From: Actinomycetota bacterium
GTDB lineage: Bacteria > Actinomycetota > Actinomycetes > Streptosporangiales > Streptosporangiaceae
Length of the DNA stretch: 62,860 nt
Direction of reading: 5' to 3'
NCBI GenBank assembly: GCA_027314595.1
Contig: DAHVAN010000226.1
Coordinates: forward strand, 1 to 62,860
Shown here piece by piece: positions 35,850-44,006 of the stretch (positions within the stretch are counted from its first letter, which is position 1; each line of letters begins with the position of its first letter). A model generated the notes under the pieces. It was not told where the DNA came from, made no database searches, and saw only the letters and a list, made by a program, of their open reading frames with translations. The position numbers and the translations under genes are program-made.

Positions 35850-37166
35850 TCACTCCGTCAGGGCGCCGGATTCGGCGATACGGCGCCGCGGCTGCCGGAT
35901 GGATGGCGGCAGCAGGCGGCCGGGGCTGGCCAGTGCCAGCAGGACGGCGAGCCCGGCCACCAGGGGCGCCCACCAGATCCAGACGTCGTGCGACGGGCCC
36001 TGGGCGGCGGCCGTCAGCCCGCCGGCGACCAGGCCCGCGGATACCAGCCGCGTCCAGCCGAGCACCGCCGCGGGTATGAGCGCCACCGCCATCGGCGGCC
36101 ATGGGTAGTAGGACACCATCACGGGCTCGAAGAACGACCGCAGCGCGAGTGTGAGCGCGGCCCACCACAGCACGTCGGCGAGCACCGCCGCCGGCCACCA
36201 GCCCTCGCCGGCCACCGCCCCGCCGGCCCCAGGCCAGCCGGACGCACGAGGCCCGCTGGTGCCGGGCGCGTTGAGCTGGGCGAGCCAGCGGCGCCGGATG
36301 ACCAGCGCGCAGCAGCAGGCGAGGATGATCGTCGCCAGCCGGGCGGGCCCGGCCGCGACGTTGCCGCCGGACATGTGCGGCGCGAGGGACGTCCACAGGG
36401 TCGGGTGGTTGATGACCGGCGAGTCGGGCTGGCTGGTCACCGCGGTGTACGTGGCGTGCCAGTTGGCCAGCGCGGCCGCGCCGAGCAGCGCGGCGGTGGG
36501 AACGGCGGCGCGCACTGCGAACCCGGGCATCCGCCGCCAGGGCATCAGGGCCAGCATCACCGGAAGCGCGAGCAGGACCAGCGGCTGGACGCAGATCGCG
36601 GCTCCGGCCAGCCAGCCCGCGACAGCGTTCCGTGACCTGCTCTGCGCCAGGATGGCGTACAGCAGCAGGCCCACGGCCACCGCGTCTTCCGGATGCCCCC
36701 AGCGGGCGGACACGTTCCACAGGATGCCCGCGCTCGCGGCCGACAGCAGCGCTCTCCTCCAGCGCGGCACCCCAAGCTGCTCGGCGAGCGCGTCGGCGGC
36801 GAACAAAGTCAGGCAGCACAGCGCGATCTGATACGGGCCGGCCACCAGCCACACCGGCGGGTGCAGGTTGTCCGGGCCCGGGATCCGCAGCGACAGCCCG
36901 GCCGCCGAGATGACGGCGGCGATCGGCACGAGGATGACCGCCGCTCCGGGCAGCGAGACCAGCCCTGTCGGCGACGTGTACAGGCCGCCGGCATTCCCGT
37001 GCGCGAGCCTGGTCGCCGCGACCAGGGTGCCCCATATGTCGTACGGGAGCGCCCACTCCTTCGCCCCGAGCATGGCGGGACCCCAGGTAGTGGTGTACAT
37101 CCCGACCAGGAGCAGGCCGGCAGCCGATATCAGCGGGAACACCCGCCGCTTCAGCCTGCCCCGCAT
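35850..37166 (-). CDS. Polytopic membrane protein, GT87/mannosyltransferase-like
   Basis: A 438-residue protein with about ten to eleven hydrophobic segments. The first loop contains GPAMLGAKEWALPYDIWGTL, acidic and aromatic as in polyprenyl-phosphate-dependent GT-C glycosyltransferases. ILWNVSARWGHPEDAVAVGL also resembles GT87/DUF2029 members, but a definite DxD-type catalytic pair is not certain. The start is ATG 37166 (MRGRLKRRV). It is divergent from the cobalamin riboswitch and converges on the SGNH hydrolase gene. Confidence 0.65.
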   Translation of the reverse strand: MRGRLKRRVFPLISAAGLLLVGMYTTTWGPAMLGAKEWALPYDIWGTLVAATRLAHGNAGGLYTSPTGLVSLPGAAVILVPIAAVISAAGLSLRIPGPDNLHPPVWLVAGPYQIALCCLTLFAADALAEQLGVPRWRRALLSAASAGILWNVSARWGHPEDAVAVGLLLYAILAQSRSRNAVAGWLAGAAICVQPLVLLALPVMLALMPWRRMPGFAVRAAVPTAALLGAAALANWHATYTAVTSQPDSPVINHPTLWTSLAPHMSGGNVAAGPARLATIILACCCALVIRRRWLAQLNAPGTSGPRASGWPGAGGAVAGEGWWPAAVLADVLWWAALTLALRSFFEPVMVSYYPWPPMAVALIPAAVLGWTRLVSAGLVAGGLTAAAQGPSHDVWIWWAPLVAGLAVLLALASPGRLLPPSIRQPRRRIAESGALTE

Positions 37167-37194
37167 ACCGGACCCTCTCCGCGCGATGGATCGC

Positions 37195-37385
37195 GTGCTA
37201 CTGTACAGGCGCCGGCTCCGGGTGGTCAGCTGCCCGCGATCCGGCCAGCGCGTCAGGCAGCGAAGCCGGTGACGCCCGCGGCAGCGGGCCATTCTGGCGC
37301 TGTCCCGCAACTGTGAAGACCCCGCGAGGGGTCTAAGCCAGGTCGACTCCTGACGTGCCAGACGATATCGGCCCTCGTGGGAAGG
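37195..37385 (+). ncRNA. Cobalamin riboswitch
   Basis: It is located upstream of the B12-type ABC transporter genes. The conserved core is present: CAGCGAAGCCGGTGACGCCC at 37257-37276 and CTGTCCCGCAACTGTGA at about 37300-37316, the B12-box pattern. A hairpin GACCCCGCGAGGGGTC and then AAGCCAGGTCGACTCCTGAC complete the 3' half. Boundaries are approximate. It should reduce expression of the downstream operon when adenosylcobalamin is plentiful. The family match (RF00174 type) is from known motifs. Confidence 0.88.
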
Positions 37386-37474
37386 GCGATCCGTCCCGGT
37401 GGCCGAAGGGGGTCGTCCCTGGCGCCGGCGGTCTCGCCTTCCTTCCCGCCCTACCGGGAGGAAGTGACACCCCG

Positions 37475-38488
37475 ATGAAACTCCTTGCGCGGCCCTGGTG
37501 GGCCGCCGTGACGGCCGCGGCCGCCGTGACAGCCGCCGCGCTGGCCGGCTGCTCCGCGGCGGCCAGCACGCCCGCGTCCACCCGACCAGCGACTCCGGCG
37601 GCGAGCACCGCGACCGCCGGCAGCGCCAGGACGTCAGCCACGCCGGCGGCGGCCTTCCCCGTCACCGTCACCGCCGCCAACGGCGCGGTCACCATCCATG
37701 CCAGGCCCGCCAGGATCGTCTCGCTCGACCCGACCTCGACCGAGGACCTGTACGCGGTCGGCGCCGGGCCGCAGGTCGTCGCCGTCGACCAGGACTCGAA
37801 CTACCCGGCGGGCATCCCGAAGACCAGCCTGAGCGGCCTCACCCCGAACATCGAGGCGATCGCCAGGTACGACCCGAGCCTGGTCGTCTGCTCGCAGAAC
37901 TCCAACGGCCTGGTCTCCGGCATGGCCAAGCTCGGCGTGCCTGTGCTCATCGAGCCTGCGGTCGCCACCCTGAACGGCGCCTACGCGCAGATCGAGCAGA
38001 TCGGCCAGGCGACCGGCCACGCGGCGCAGGCCGCCGATGTCGTCGCCGGCATGAAGGCGCAGATCGCAGCCGACGTGGCAAAGGCGGGCACCGCCCACAA
38101 GGGCATGACCTATTACTGGGAGCTGAGCGCGAACCCCTTCTACTCCGCCACCTCGAGCACGTTCATCGGTCAGATCGTCGGCCTTTTCGGGCTGAAGAAC
38201 ATCGCGGACGCCGCCAGCAAGCCGGCCGACGGCGGCTACCCCGAGCTTTCCGAGGAGTACATCGTCACGGCACGCCCGCGGATCATCTTCCTGGCCGACA
38301 ACCAGGCCTCCGACGGCGGCCAGACCCCGGCCGTGGTCGCCAGCCGGCCGGGCTGGTCCGCCATCCCGGCAGTGAAGGACCACGAGGTCATCGCCCTGAA
38401 CGACGACGTGGCGTCGCGCTGGGGACCCCGGCTGCCGCTGCTCGTCGCGCAGGTCGCCCAGGCGATAGAGCAGGCGCCCACGTCGTGA
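37475..38488 (+). CDS. btuF: Cobalamin-type ABC transporter substrate-binding lipoprotein
   Basis: A 337-residue binding protein. The signal peptide ends in the lipobox ALAGC (about residue 26), then a Ser/Thr/Ala-rich linker, then the helical-backbone class III binding fold (RIVSLDPTSTEDLYAVGAGP, IARYDPSLVV, PAVATLNGAYAQIEQIGQAT). GGGAGGAAG precedes ATG 37475. It lies below the cobalamin riboswitch, so cobalamin or a cobinamide is the likely ligand; the same family also binds siderophores and haem. Confidence 0.88.
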   Translation: MKLLARPWWAAVTAAAAVTAAALAGCSAAASTPASTRPATPAASTATAGSARTSATPAAAFPVTVTAANGAVTIHARPARIVSLDPTSTEDLYAVGAGPQVVAVDQDSNYPAGIPKTSLSGLTPNIEAIARYDPSLVVCSQNSNGLVSGMAKLGVPVLIEPAVATLNGAYAQIEQIGQATGHAAQAADVVAGMKAQIAADVAKAGTAHKGMTYYWELSANPFYSATSSTFIGQIVGLFGLKNIADAASKPADGGYPELSEEYIVTARPRIIFLADNQASDGGQTPAVVASRPGWSAIPAVKDHEVIALNDDVASRWGPRLPLLVAQVAQAIEQAPTS

Positions 38489-38506
38489 GGATGCCGTGAG
38501 CACCAG

Positions 38507-39532
38507 GTGAGAAGGAGCAGCGCGCTGTGCGCCGCGGCGGCCTTCCTGGTCGCCGCGGCGCTGGTCAGCGCACTGGTCGGGGCCGCTGACCTGAACCCGC
38601 TCGCGACGGCCGCCGCGCTCGCCGACAAGATCCCGTTCGTCCGCCTGCCGTCCGGCCTCAGCGCCCTCGACCGCGCGGTCCTGTTCCAGATAAGGCTGCC
38701 GCGCGTCGTGCTCGGCGCCCTGGTCGGCGGCTTGCTCGCCATATCCGGCGCCGGCTACCAGGGGGTGTTCCGCAACCCGCTCGTCGACTCGGGGCTGCTC
38801 GGCGCGTCGGCCGGCGCCGGGCTCGGCGCCACGCTCGCGATCGTCTACATGGGCGGAGCCGTCCCGGACGCCGTCCCGGTCGCCGCGTTCGTAGGCTCGC
38901 TCGCCGGGGTCGCGGTCGCCTACGCCGCCGGCGCCGCGGCCAGCGCGCGGGGCGGGATGACAGGCACCGCGACGCTGCTGCTCGCGGGCGTCGCGGTCGG
39001 CAGCTTCCTCACCGCCGTGCAGACCTTTATCCTGCAGCGTTCGGCGCAGGACGTGCAGGCGGTGTACACCTGGCTGCTCGGCTCGCTGTCCGGCGCGACG
39101 TGGCAGCAGGTGACCTCGATCCTGCCCTACGCGGCCGTCAGCACCGTTATCGTCCTGCTGCACGGCCGGCACCTCGACGTGCTCGCCGTGGGCGACGAGG
39201 AGGCACGCGCGCTCGGCATGCGCCCGGCGGCCGTCCGCCTGATCGTCGTCGCGGCGTGCACGCTCGCGGCGGCGAGCGCGGTCGCGGTCAGCGGCCTGAT
39301 CGGTTTCGTCGGCATCGTCGTGCCGCACGTGGCGCGGCGGTTCGCCGGGCCGGGCTACCGCATCGTGCTGCCGCTGTCGCTGCTTATCGGCGCCGGGTTC
39401 CTGGTGCTCGCCGACACGCTGGCCCGCACCGTGCTGTCCCCCGCGGAACTGCCGATCGGCGTGGTCACCGCGCTGGCCGGATCGCCGGCTTTCATCTGGA
39501 TCCTGCGCGGCCTGCGGGCGGCGGGGCCGTGA
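38507..39532 (+). CDS. btuC: Cobalamin-type ABC transporter permease (FecCD/BtuC family)
   Basis: A 341-residue permease with about nine to ten membrane helices. FecCD signatures are RLPRVVLGALVGGLLAISGA, YQGVFRNPLVDSGLLGASAG and the coupling loop with GLIGFVGIVVPHVARRFAG. The start is GTG 38507 (V-R-R-S-S); the nearer ATG and GTG codons upstream run into stops at once. Its stop overlaps the next gene by GTGA. Confidence 0.92.
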   Translation: MRRSSALCAAAAFLVAAALVSALVGAADLNPLATAAALADKIPFVRLPSGLSALDRAVLFQIRLPRVVLGALVGGLLAISGAGYQGVFRNPLVDSGLLGASAGAGLGATLAIVYMGGAVPDAVPVAAFVGSLAGVAVAYAAGAAASARGGMTGTATLLLAGVAVGSFLTAVQTFILQRSAQDVQAVYTWLLGSLSGATWQQVTSILPYAAVSTVIVLLHGRHLDVLAVGDEEARALGMRPAAVRLIVVAACTLAAASAVAVSGLIGFVGIVVPHVARRFAGPGYRIVLPLSLLIGAGFLVLADTLARTVLSPAELPIGVVTALAGSPAFIWILRGLRAAGP

Positions 39533-40521
39533 CCGGCGTACCGTGCCTGAGCATGCGGATACTGGTTCTCGGCGGCACCTCGTTCGTCGGCCGCGCGATC
39601 GTCGCCGACGCCCTCGAACGCGGCGCCCAGGTGACCCTGTTCGGCCGGGGCAGGACGGGAGCCGGGCTGTTCCCCGGCGTGCCCAGGCTGCTCGGCGACC
39701 GCGACGCCGGCGACTGCGCGGCCCTGGCAAGCGGCCGCTGGGATGCGGTGGCGGACGTGAGCGGATATGTCCCCAGGCACGTCGGGCAGGCGATGGACGC
39801 TCTGGGGGACCGGGTAGGCAGGTACCTGTTCGTCTCCAGCCACGCGGTCTACCGTCACGAGGGCCTGCGGCCGGGTTCGGCTGAGGACGCGCCGCGCCGC
39901 GCGCCGGTCAGGGACACCGAAGAACTCGGCTCGGACACCTACGGCCCCCTCAAGGTCGCCTGCGAGGACGACGTGCTGGCACGGTTCGGCGACCGGGCGA
40001 CGATCGTGCGGCCCGGGAAGGTAGCCGGCCCGCACGACAACCAGGACGGGCTCACCTACTACGTCAGGCGGGCAGCCCGCGGCGGCCGGATCGCCCTCCC
40101 CGCCGACCCGGAGCAGCCCGTGCAGGTCGTGGACTCGAGGGACCTGGCGCGCCTGGTGATGCGCCTGCTCGAGGACGACCGCCCCGGCGCGTTCAACGCC
40201 GTCGGCCCCGCCGAGCCGGTGACGCTCGGCGGCCTGATCGGCACCTGCGCCCTGGTCGCGGGCACCGCGGTGCAGGTCGTCCCCGTCCCGCCGGAGACCG
40301 CGCCGCCGCTGTTCCCGCTTGTGCGGCCGGCGTGGGCGACCCAGCAGCGCAGCGCGGCGCGCGCCCGCGCCGCCGGCCTGCCAGCCACCCCGCTGGCCGT
40401 GACGGCGGCCGACGTCCTCGCCTGGGACATAGCCCGCGGCCAGCCGCCGCTGACCCGCGGTTTCAGCGCCGAGCAGGAGGCGGCGGCGCTCGCCGCGGCC
40501 GGGCGCCCGGGGGACCCGTGA
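39529..40521 (+). CDS. NAD-dependent epimerase/dehydratase inside the B12 transporter operon
   Basis: A 330-residue extended SDR. The cofactor site is MRILVLGGTSFVGRAIVADA, followed by DVSGYVP, VSSHAVYR, and a YGPLKVACEDD segment replacing the classical YxxxK. C-terminal parts include VDSRDLARLVMRLLEDDRPG. It shares GTGA overlaps with both the permease gene before it and the ATPase gene after it, so it is translated as part of the transporter operon. The product may act on a nucleotide-sugar or cobalamin-related substrate, but nothing specific is seen. ATG 39553 is a possible alternative start. Confidence 0.85.
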   Translation: MTGVPCLSMRILVLGGTSFVGRAIVADALERGAQVTLFGRGRTGAGLFPGVPRLLGDRDAGDCAALASGRWDAVADVSGYVPRHVGQAMDALGDRVGRYLFVSSHAVYRHEGLRPGSAEDAPRRAPVRDTEELGSDTYGPLKVACEDDVLARFGDRATIVRPGKVAGPHDNQDGLTYYVRRAARGGRIALPADPEQPVQVVDSRDLARLVMRLLEDDRPGAFNAVGPAEPVTLGGLIGTCALVAGTAVQVVPVPPETAPPLFPLVRPAWATQQRSAARARAAGLPATPLAVTAADVLAWDIARGQPPLTRGFSAEQEAAALAAAGRPGDP

Positions 40522-41312
40522 CGGCGCTCGCCGTGCAAGAGCTGACCGTGAGCCTGGACCGTACTGCGGTGCTGCATGGTGTCACGTGCGCGGCGGCCGC
40601 CGGCGGCTGGCTCGCCCTCATTGGCCCGAACGGAGCGGGCAAATCCACCTTGATCCGCGCTGCTGCCGGGCTGGTGCCATACCAGGGCGCGATCAGGCTG
40701 CACGGCGCCGACATCAGTGCGCTGCGGGTGCGCGACCGGGCACGGCTGATCGCCTACGTGCCCCAGGAGCCGGTGCTGCCGCCGGACATGACGGTCGGGC
40801 AGTACGTGCTGCTCGGCCGCACTCCGTACCTGGGGTACCTGAGCGGCCCTGGACGCCATGACAGGGACCGCGCCGCCGCGGCCCTGGAGCGGCTCGACGT
40901 GGCGCGCTTCGCCGCGCGGCGGCTCGCCCGGCTGTCCGGCGGGGAGCGGCAGCGGGTGGTCCTGGCCCGGGCGCTGGCCACCGAGCCGAAGCTGCTGCTG
41001 CTCGATGAGCCCACCTCGATGCTGGACGTCGGCCACCAGCAGCAGGTGCTCGAGCTCGTCGACGGCCTGCGCAGGGAGGGCGGCCTGACGGTGCTGTCCA
41101 CGCTGCACGACCTGACCGCGGCGGGCCAGTACGCCGACGAGCTCGTGCTGCTGCACCAGGGCCGGGTCGTCGCGGCGGGCCCGGCGGCGACGGTGCTCAC
41201 CGCGGAGCTGATCGGGACGGTCTACGCGGCCAGGGTCAGCGTCACCGCCGGCCGGGATGGCAGGCCGGTCGTCGCCCCGGTGCGCGTGCGGGACGAGCGC
41301 GGGCCGGGCTGA
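40518..41312 (+). CDS. btuD: Cobalamin-type ABC transporter ATPase
   Basis: A 264-residue ABC ATPase of the FepC/BtuD group. Walker A is LIGPNGAGKST, Q-loop YVPQEP, signature LSGGERQRVVLARALA, Walker B LLLLDEPTSMLD and switch His in STLHDLTAAGQYAD. It pairs with the FecCD permease encoded upstream. The GTG start overlaps the epimerase stop (GTGA). Confidence 0.93.
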   Translation: MTALAVQELTVSLDRTAVLHGVTCAAAAGGWLALIGPNGAGKSTLIRAAAGLVPYQGAIRLHGADISALRVRDRARLIAYVPQEPVLPPDMTVGQYVLLGRTPYLGYLSGPGRHDRDRAAAALERLDVARFAARRLARLSGGERQRVVLARALATEPKLLLLDEPTSMLDVGHQQQVLELVDGLRREGGLTVLSTLHDLTAAGQYADELVLLHQGRVVAAGPAATVLTAELIGTVYAARVSVTAGRDGRPVVAPVRVRDERGPG

Positions 41313-41378
41313 CGTCAGAGCGCGCTAGGAGTATTGTCGCTTCCGTTCTTTCAACCGCGCCAGCTTTAAGGGGCCGCT

Positions 41379-41876
41379 ATGTATCAGCCGTACCCGGGGG
41401 GGTCCCAGGCACCCGAGGTCTCGCGGCCCGCCGCGCCCACGTCCGTGGTCAGGGCTTGCCAGGCCATGTACGTCGGGGCTGCCGCGAGCCTGATCAGCAT
41501 CGTCATCGCCATCCTTGACCGCCACGCCATCAGGACCGCGCTGCACAACCACAATCTCAAGCTGACCACAGCCCAGCTCAACAACACCTACCACGCGGCA
41601 CTGGGCGCACTCGTCGTCGTCGGCCTGATCGGCGTCGGGCTGTGGATCTGGATGGCCATGATGTGCAAGGCGGGCAAGTCGTGGGCGCGGATCCTGTCGA
41701 CGGTGTTCTTCGGCATCGAGACGATCGATCTGGTGGTTGGCACGGCGGTGCCGGGCGGTGGCAGCGCCGCCACACGGATCTACGGGATCCTCATCTGGCT
41801 GATCGGCCTGGTCGCCACCGTCCTGCTGTGGCAGCGCCGGTCCAGCGAGTACTTCAGGGGCGCACCGCGATACTAG
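41379..41876 (+). CDS. Four-helix membrane protein related to the kinase C-terminal domain
   Basis: A 165-residue protein. A Pro/Ser-rich N-terminus of about 25 residues precedes four hydrophobic helices. It aligns along its length with the C-terminal membrane domain of the Ser/Thr kinase at 24361-25959. Shared blocks are WIWMAMMCKAGKSWARILST versus WIWLASASKQGRRWVRTAGT, and IWLIGLVATVLLWQRRSSEYF versus VWLIGLAAVILLWQRKSGEYF. It is four bases upstream of the K+/H+ antiporter gene, so the two are co-transcribed. Function unknown; a regulatory membrane module is an inference. Confidence 0.8.
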   Translation: MYQPYPGGSQAPEVSRPAAPTSVVRACQAMYVGAAASLISIVIAILDRHAIRTALHNHNLKLTTAQLNNTYHAALGALVVVGLIGVGLWIWMAMMCKAGKSWARILSTVFFGIETIDLVVGTAVPGGGSAATRIYGILIWLIGLVATVLLWQRRSSEYFRGAPRY

Positions 41877-41880
41877 GGGA

Positions 41881-43599
41881 GTGACGCCGGGGGAGCTCGG
41901 ATTCGACCTGCTGGTCGGCGCTGCCACGGTGCTCGTGGCGATCGTCGCGGCACGGCTGGCGCACAGCGCCGGGCTCCCCGCGCTGCTCGTCTTCCTCGGG
42001 CTGGGCCTGGCCCTCGGCCAGGAGGGCATCGGCATCCGCTTCAGCGACTCCAGCCTGGCGGAGGTCCTCGGCCTGGGCGCGCTCGTGCTGATCCTGGCCG
42101 AGGGCGGGCTGACCACGAACCTGGCGCACGCCCGGGCGGCCGCGCCCGCGGCGATCACGCTGGCCACCGCCGGTGTGGCGGTGAGCATCGGCGTCGTCGC
42201 CGCGTGCACGCACTGGATGCTCGGCTTCACCTGGCGGGACGCGCTGCTGCTCGGCGCCGTCCTCGCGCCGACCGACGCGGCCGCGGTGTTCTCCGTCCTG
42301 CGCCGGCTGCCGCTGCCGCCCGTGCTGTCGGGGATGCTCGAGGGAGAGTCCGGGCTGAACGACCCGCCCGCGGTGCTCGCCGTCACGCTGCTGAGCCAGC
42401 CTGGCCTGCATCGTCCGTCGCTGCTGCTGGCGGTCGGCGAGGTGGCGTGGGCGCTGGCGGCGGGGGCGGCGATCGGCATCGGCGTCGGCCTGGTCGGCAT
42501 GACGTTCCTGCGCCGGGTGGCGCTGCCCGCCTCCGGCCTGTACCCGGTCGCGGTGCTCGCCCTGATCGTCGCCGGATACGGTGCCGCGTCCCTGGCGCGG
42601 GCGAGCGGATTCCTCGCGGTCTACGTGTGCGCCGTGCTGCTCGGCAACGCGCGGCTGCCGCACGGTCCCGCGACCCGCGGCTTCGCCGAGGGCGTCGCCT
42701 GGCTGGCCCAGATCGGGCTGTTCGTCGTGCTCGGCCTGGTGGCGTCCCCCGCCCGGCTGCCCGCCCAGATCCTGCCCGCGCTCGCGGCCGGCGCCATACT
42801 CGTCCTGCTCGCCCGCCCGGCGGCCGTGTTCGCCGCCACGCTGCCGTTCCGGCTGCCGTGGCGGGACCGGGCGTTCCTGTCGTGGGCAGGGCTGCGCGGC
42901 GCGGTGCCCATCGTGCTGGCCACGATCCCGCTGAGCGGGGAAGCGCCGGCCGCCACCCGGCTGTTCGACATCGTCTTCGTCATCGTCGTCGTCTTCACGC
43001 TGCTGCAGGGACCGACGCTGCCGCTCGCCGCGCGGTGGCTGAAGGTCGCCAGCCCGGCGGAGCCGCTCGATATCACCGTGGAGGCGGCGCCGCTGGAGGA
43101 ACTGCACGCGGACCTGCTGCAGGCCCAGATTCCCGACGGGTCCAGGCTGCACGGCGTCGAGGTGTTCGAGCTCAGGCTGCCCGCTGCGGCGAACGTGGCG
43201 CTGATCGTCCGTGACGGCCACAGCATCGTCCCCGGCCCCACCACGGTCCTGCTGACCGGCGACCGCCTGCTGATCGTGGTCCCTGCGGCGGTCCGCGAGC
43301 GGACCGAGCGCCGCCTGCGCGCCGTCAGCCGGGCCGGCAAGCTGGCCGGCTGGTTCGGCGAGTACGGCCTGTTACCCCGACGGCGGGCGCGCCGGGCCGG
43401 ACCGGGGCAGCCGGACCAGCCAGCACGCCTCGTCACCGTCGGCAGGTGGCGAGGCGTGCTGGCCGCGCTCGGCCGGGCTCAGCCCCAGGCGACCACGCGC
43501 TTGGGGCGGATCGTGACGACCACGCGGGTGTCGTCCGGGTTGTCCCTCGTGCGCAGGTCCGCGCCGTACTTGGCGCCAAGCTTGTCGGCGAAGGAGTAG
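41881..43599 (+). CDS. K+/H+ antiporter, CPA1 family with TrkA-C domain
   Basis: A 572-residue antiporter. About twelve membrane helices at 1-390 contain the CPA1 segments LGLGLALGQEGIG, DALLLGAVLAPTDAAAVFS and LEGESGLNDPPAVL (with the ion-binding ND). A TrkA-C ligand-binding domain at about 400-470 (FELRLPAAANVALIVRDGHS, LLTGDRLLIVV) is as in NhaP2/CvrA-type K+/H+ antiporters. A disordered tail reads antisense through 121 bases of the PPOX gene. The GTG start is four bases after the small membrane-protein stop. It would export K+ in exchange for protons. Confidence 0.88.
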   Translation: MTPGELGFDLLVGAATVLVAIVAARLAHSAGLPALLVFLGLGLALGQEGIGIRFSDSSLAEVLGLGALVLILAEGGLTTNLAHARAAAPAAITLATAGVAVSIGVVAACTHWMLGFTWRDALLLGAVLAPTDAAAVFSVLRRLPLPPVLSGMLEGESGLNDPPAVLAVTLLSQPGLHRPSLLLAVGEVAWALAAGAAIGIGVGLVGMTFLRRVALPASGLYPVAVLALIVAGYGAASLARASGFLAVYVCAVLLGNARLPHGPATRGFAEGVAWLAQIGLFVVLGLVASPARLPAQILPALAAGAILVLLARPAAVFAATLPFRLPWRDRAFLSWAGLRGAVPIVLATIPLSGEAPAATRLFDIVFVIVVVFTLLQGPTLPLAARWLKVASPAEPLDITVEAAPLEELHADLLQAQIPDGSRLHGVEVFELRLPAAANVALIVRDGHSIVPGPTTVLLTGDRLLIVVPAAVRERTERRLRAVSRAGKLAGWFGEYGLLPRRRARRAGPGQPDQPARLVTVGRWRGVLAALGRAQPQATTRLGRIVTTTRVSSGLSLVRRSAPYLAPSLSAKE

Positions 43600-43862
43600 T
43601 CGTCGTCCGGGGTGATCTCCGCGTCACCGCGCAGCTCGATGTAGCGGTACGGCGGGTCGCCGAAGATGATGAGGCTGCACTTGGGGTTGGCCTGCAAGTT
43701 CTTCAGCTTCTGGCGGGCGGTGTTCAGCGAGAGCCGGACCGTGTCGTCCTCGGCGAGGAACCAGATGCCGGACAGTTGCGGCCGCCCGCTGGACCCGATG
43801 GTGCCGAGCACCGCGACCTGCGCGCTGAGCAGGTCGCGGTGCGATTCTGGAATCGTCGTCAT
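43479..43862 (-). CDS. PPOX-class F420-dependent oxidoreductase-type protein
   Basis: A 127-residue split-barrel flavin/deazaflavin-binding protein (RPQLSGIWFLAEDDTVRLS, RQKLKNLQANPKCSLIIF, YRYIELRGDAEIT). The family binds F420, FMN or haem and reduces varied substrates. It is single-copy here, and its 3' end overlaps the antiporter tail on the other strand by 121 bases. Presence of F420-type enzymes fits an actinomycete. Confidence 0.9.
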   Translation of the reverse strand: MTTIPESHRDLLSAQVAVLGTIGSSGRPQLSGIWFLAEDDTVRLSLNTARQKLKNLQANPKCSLIIFGDPPYRYIELRGDAEITPDDDYSFADKLGAKYGADLRTRDNPDDTRVVVTIRPKRVVAWG

Positions 43863-44006
43863 GCGACGAACTCTACGACGCGCCTGCCCGGTTTAGGCGC
43901 TGAAGATCGTATATCGTCGGCCGAACCGCTGCGCCGTGTCGCTGACCCCGCAAGCACGGCCGACGTGGCGGGCGGCCCAGGTTTCCGGCACCTGGCGAGA
44001 CGGATT

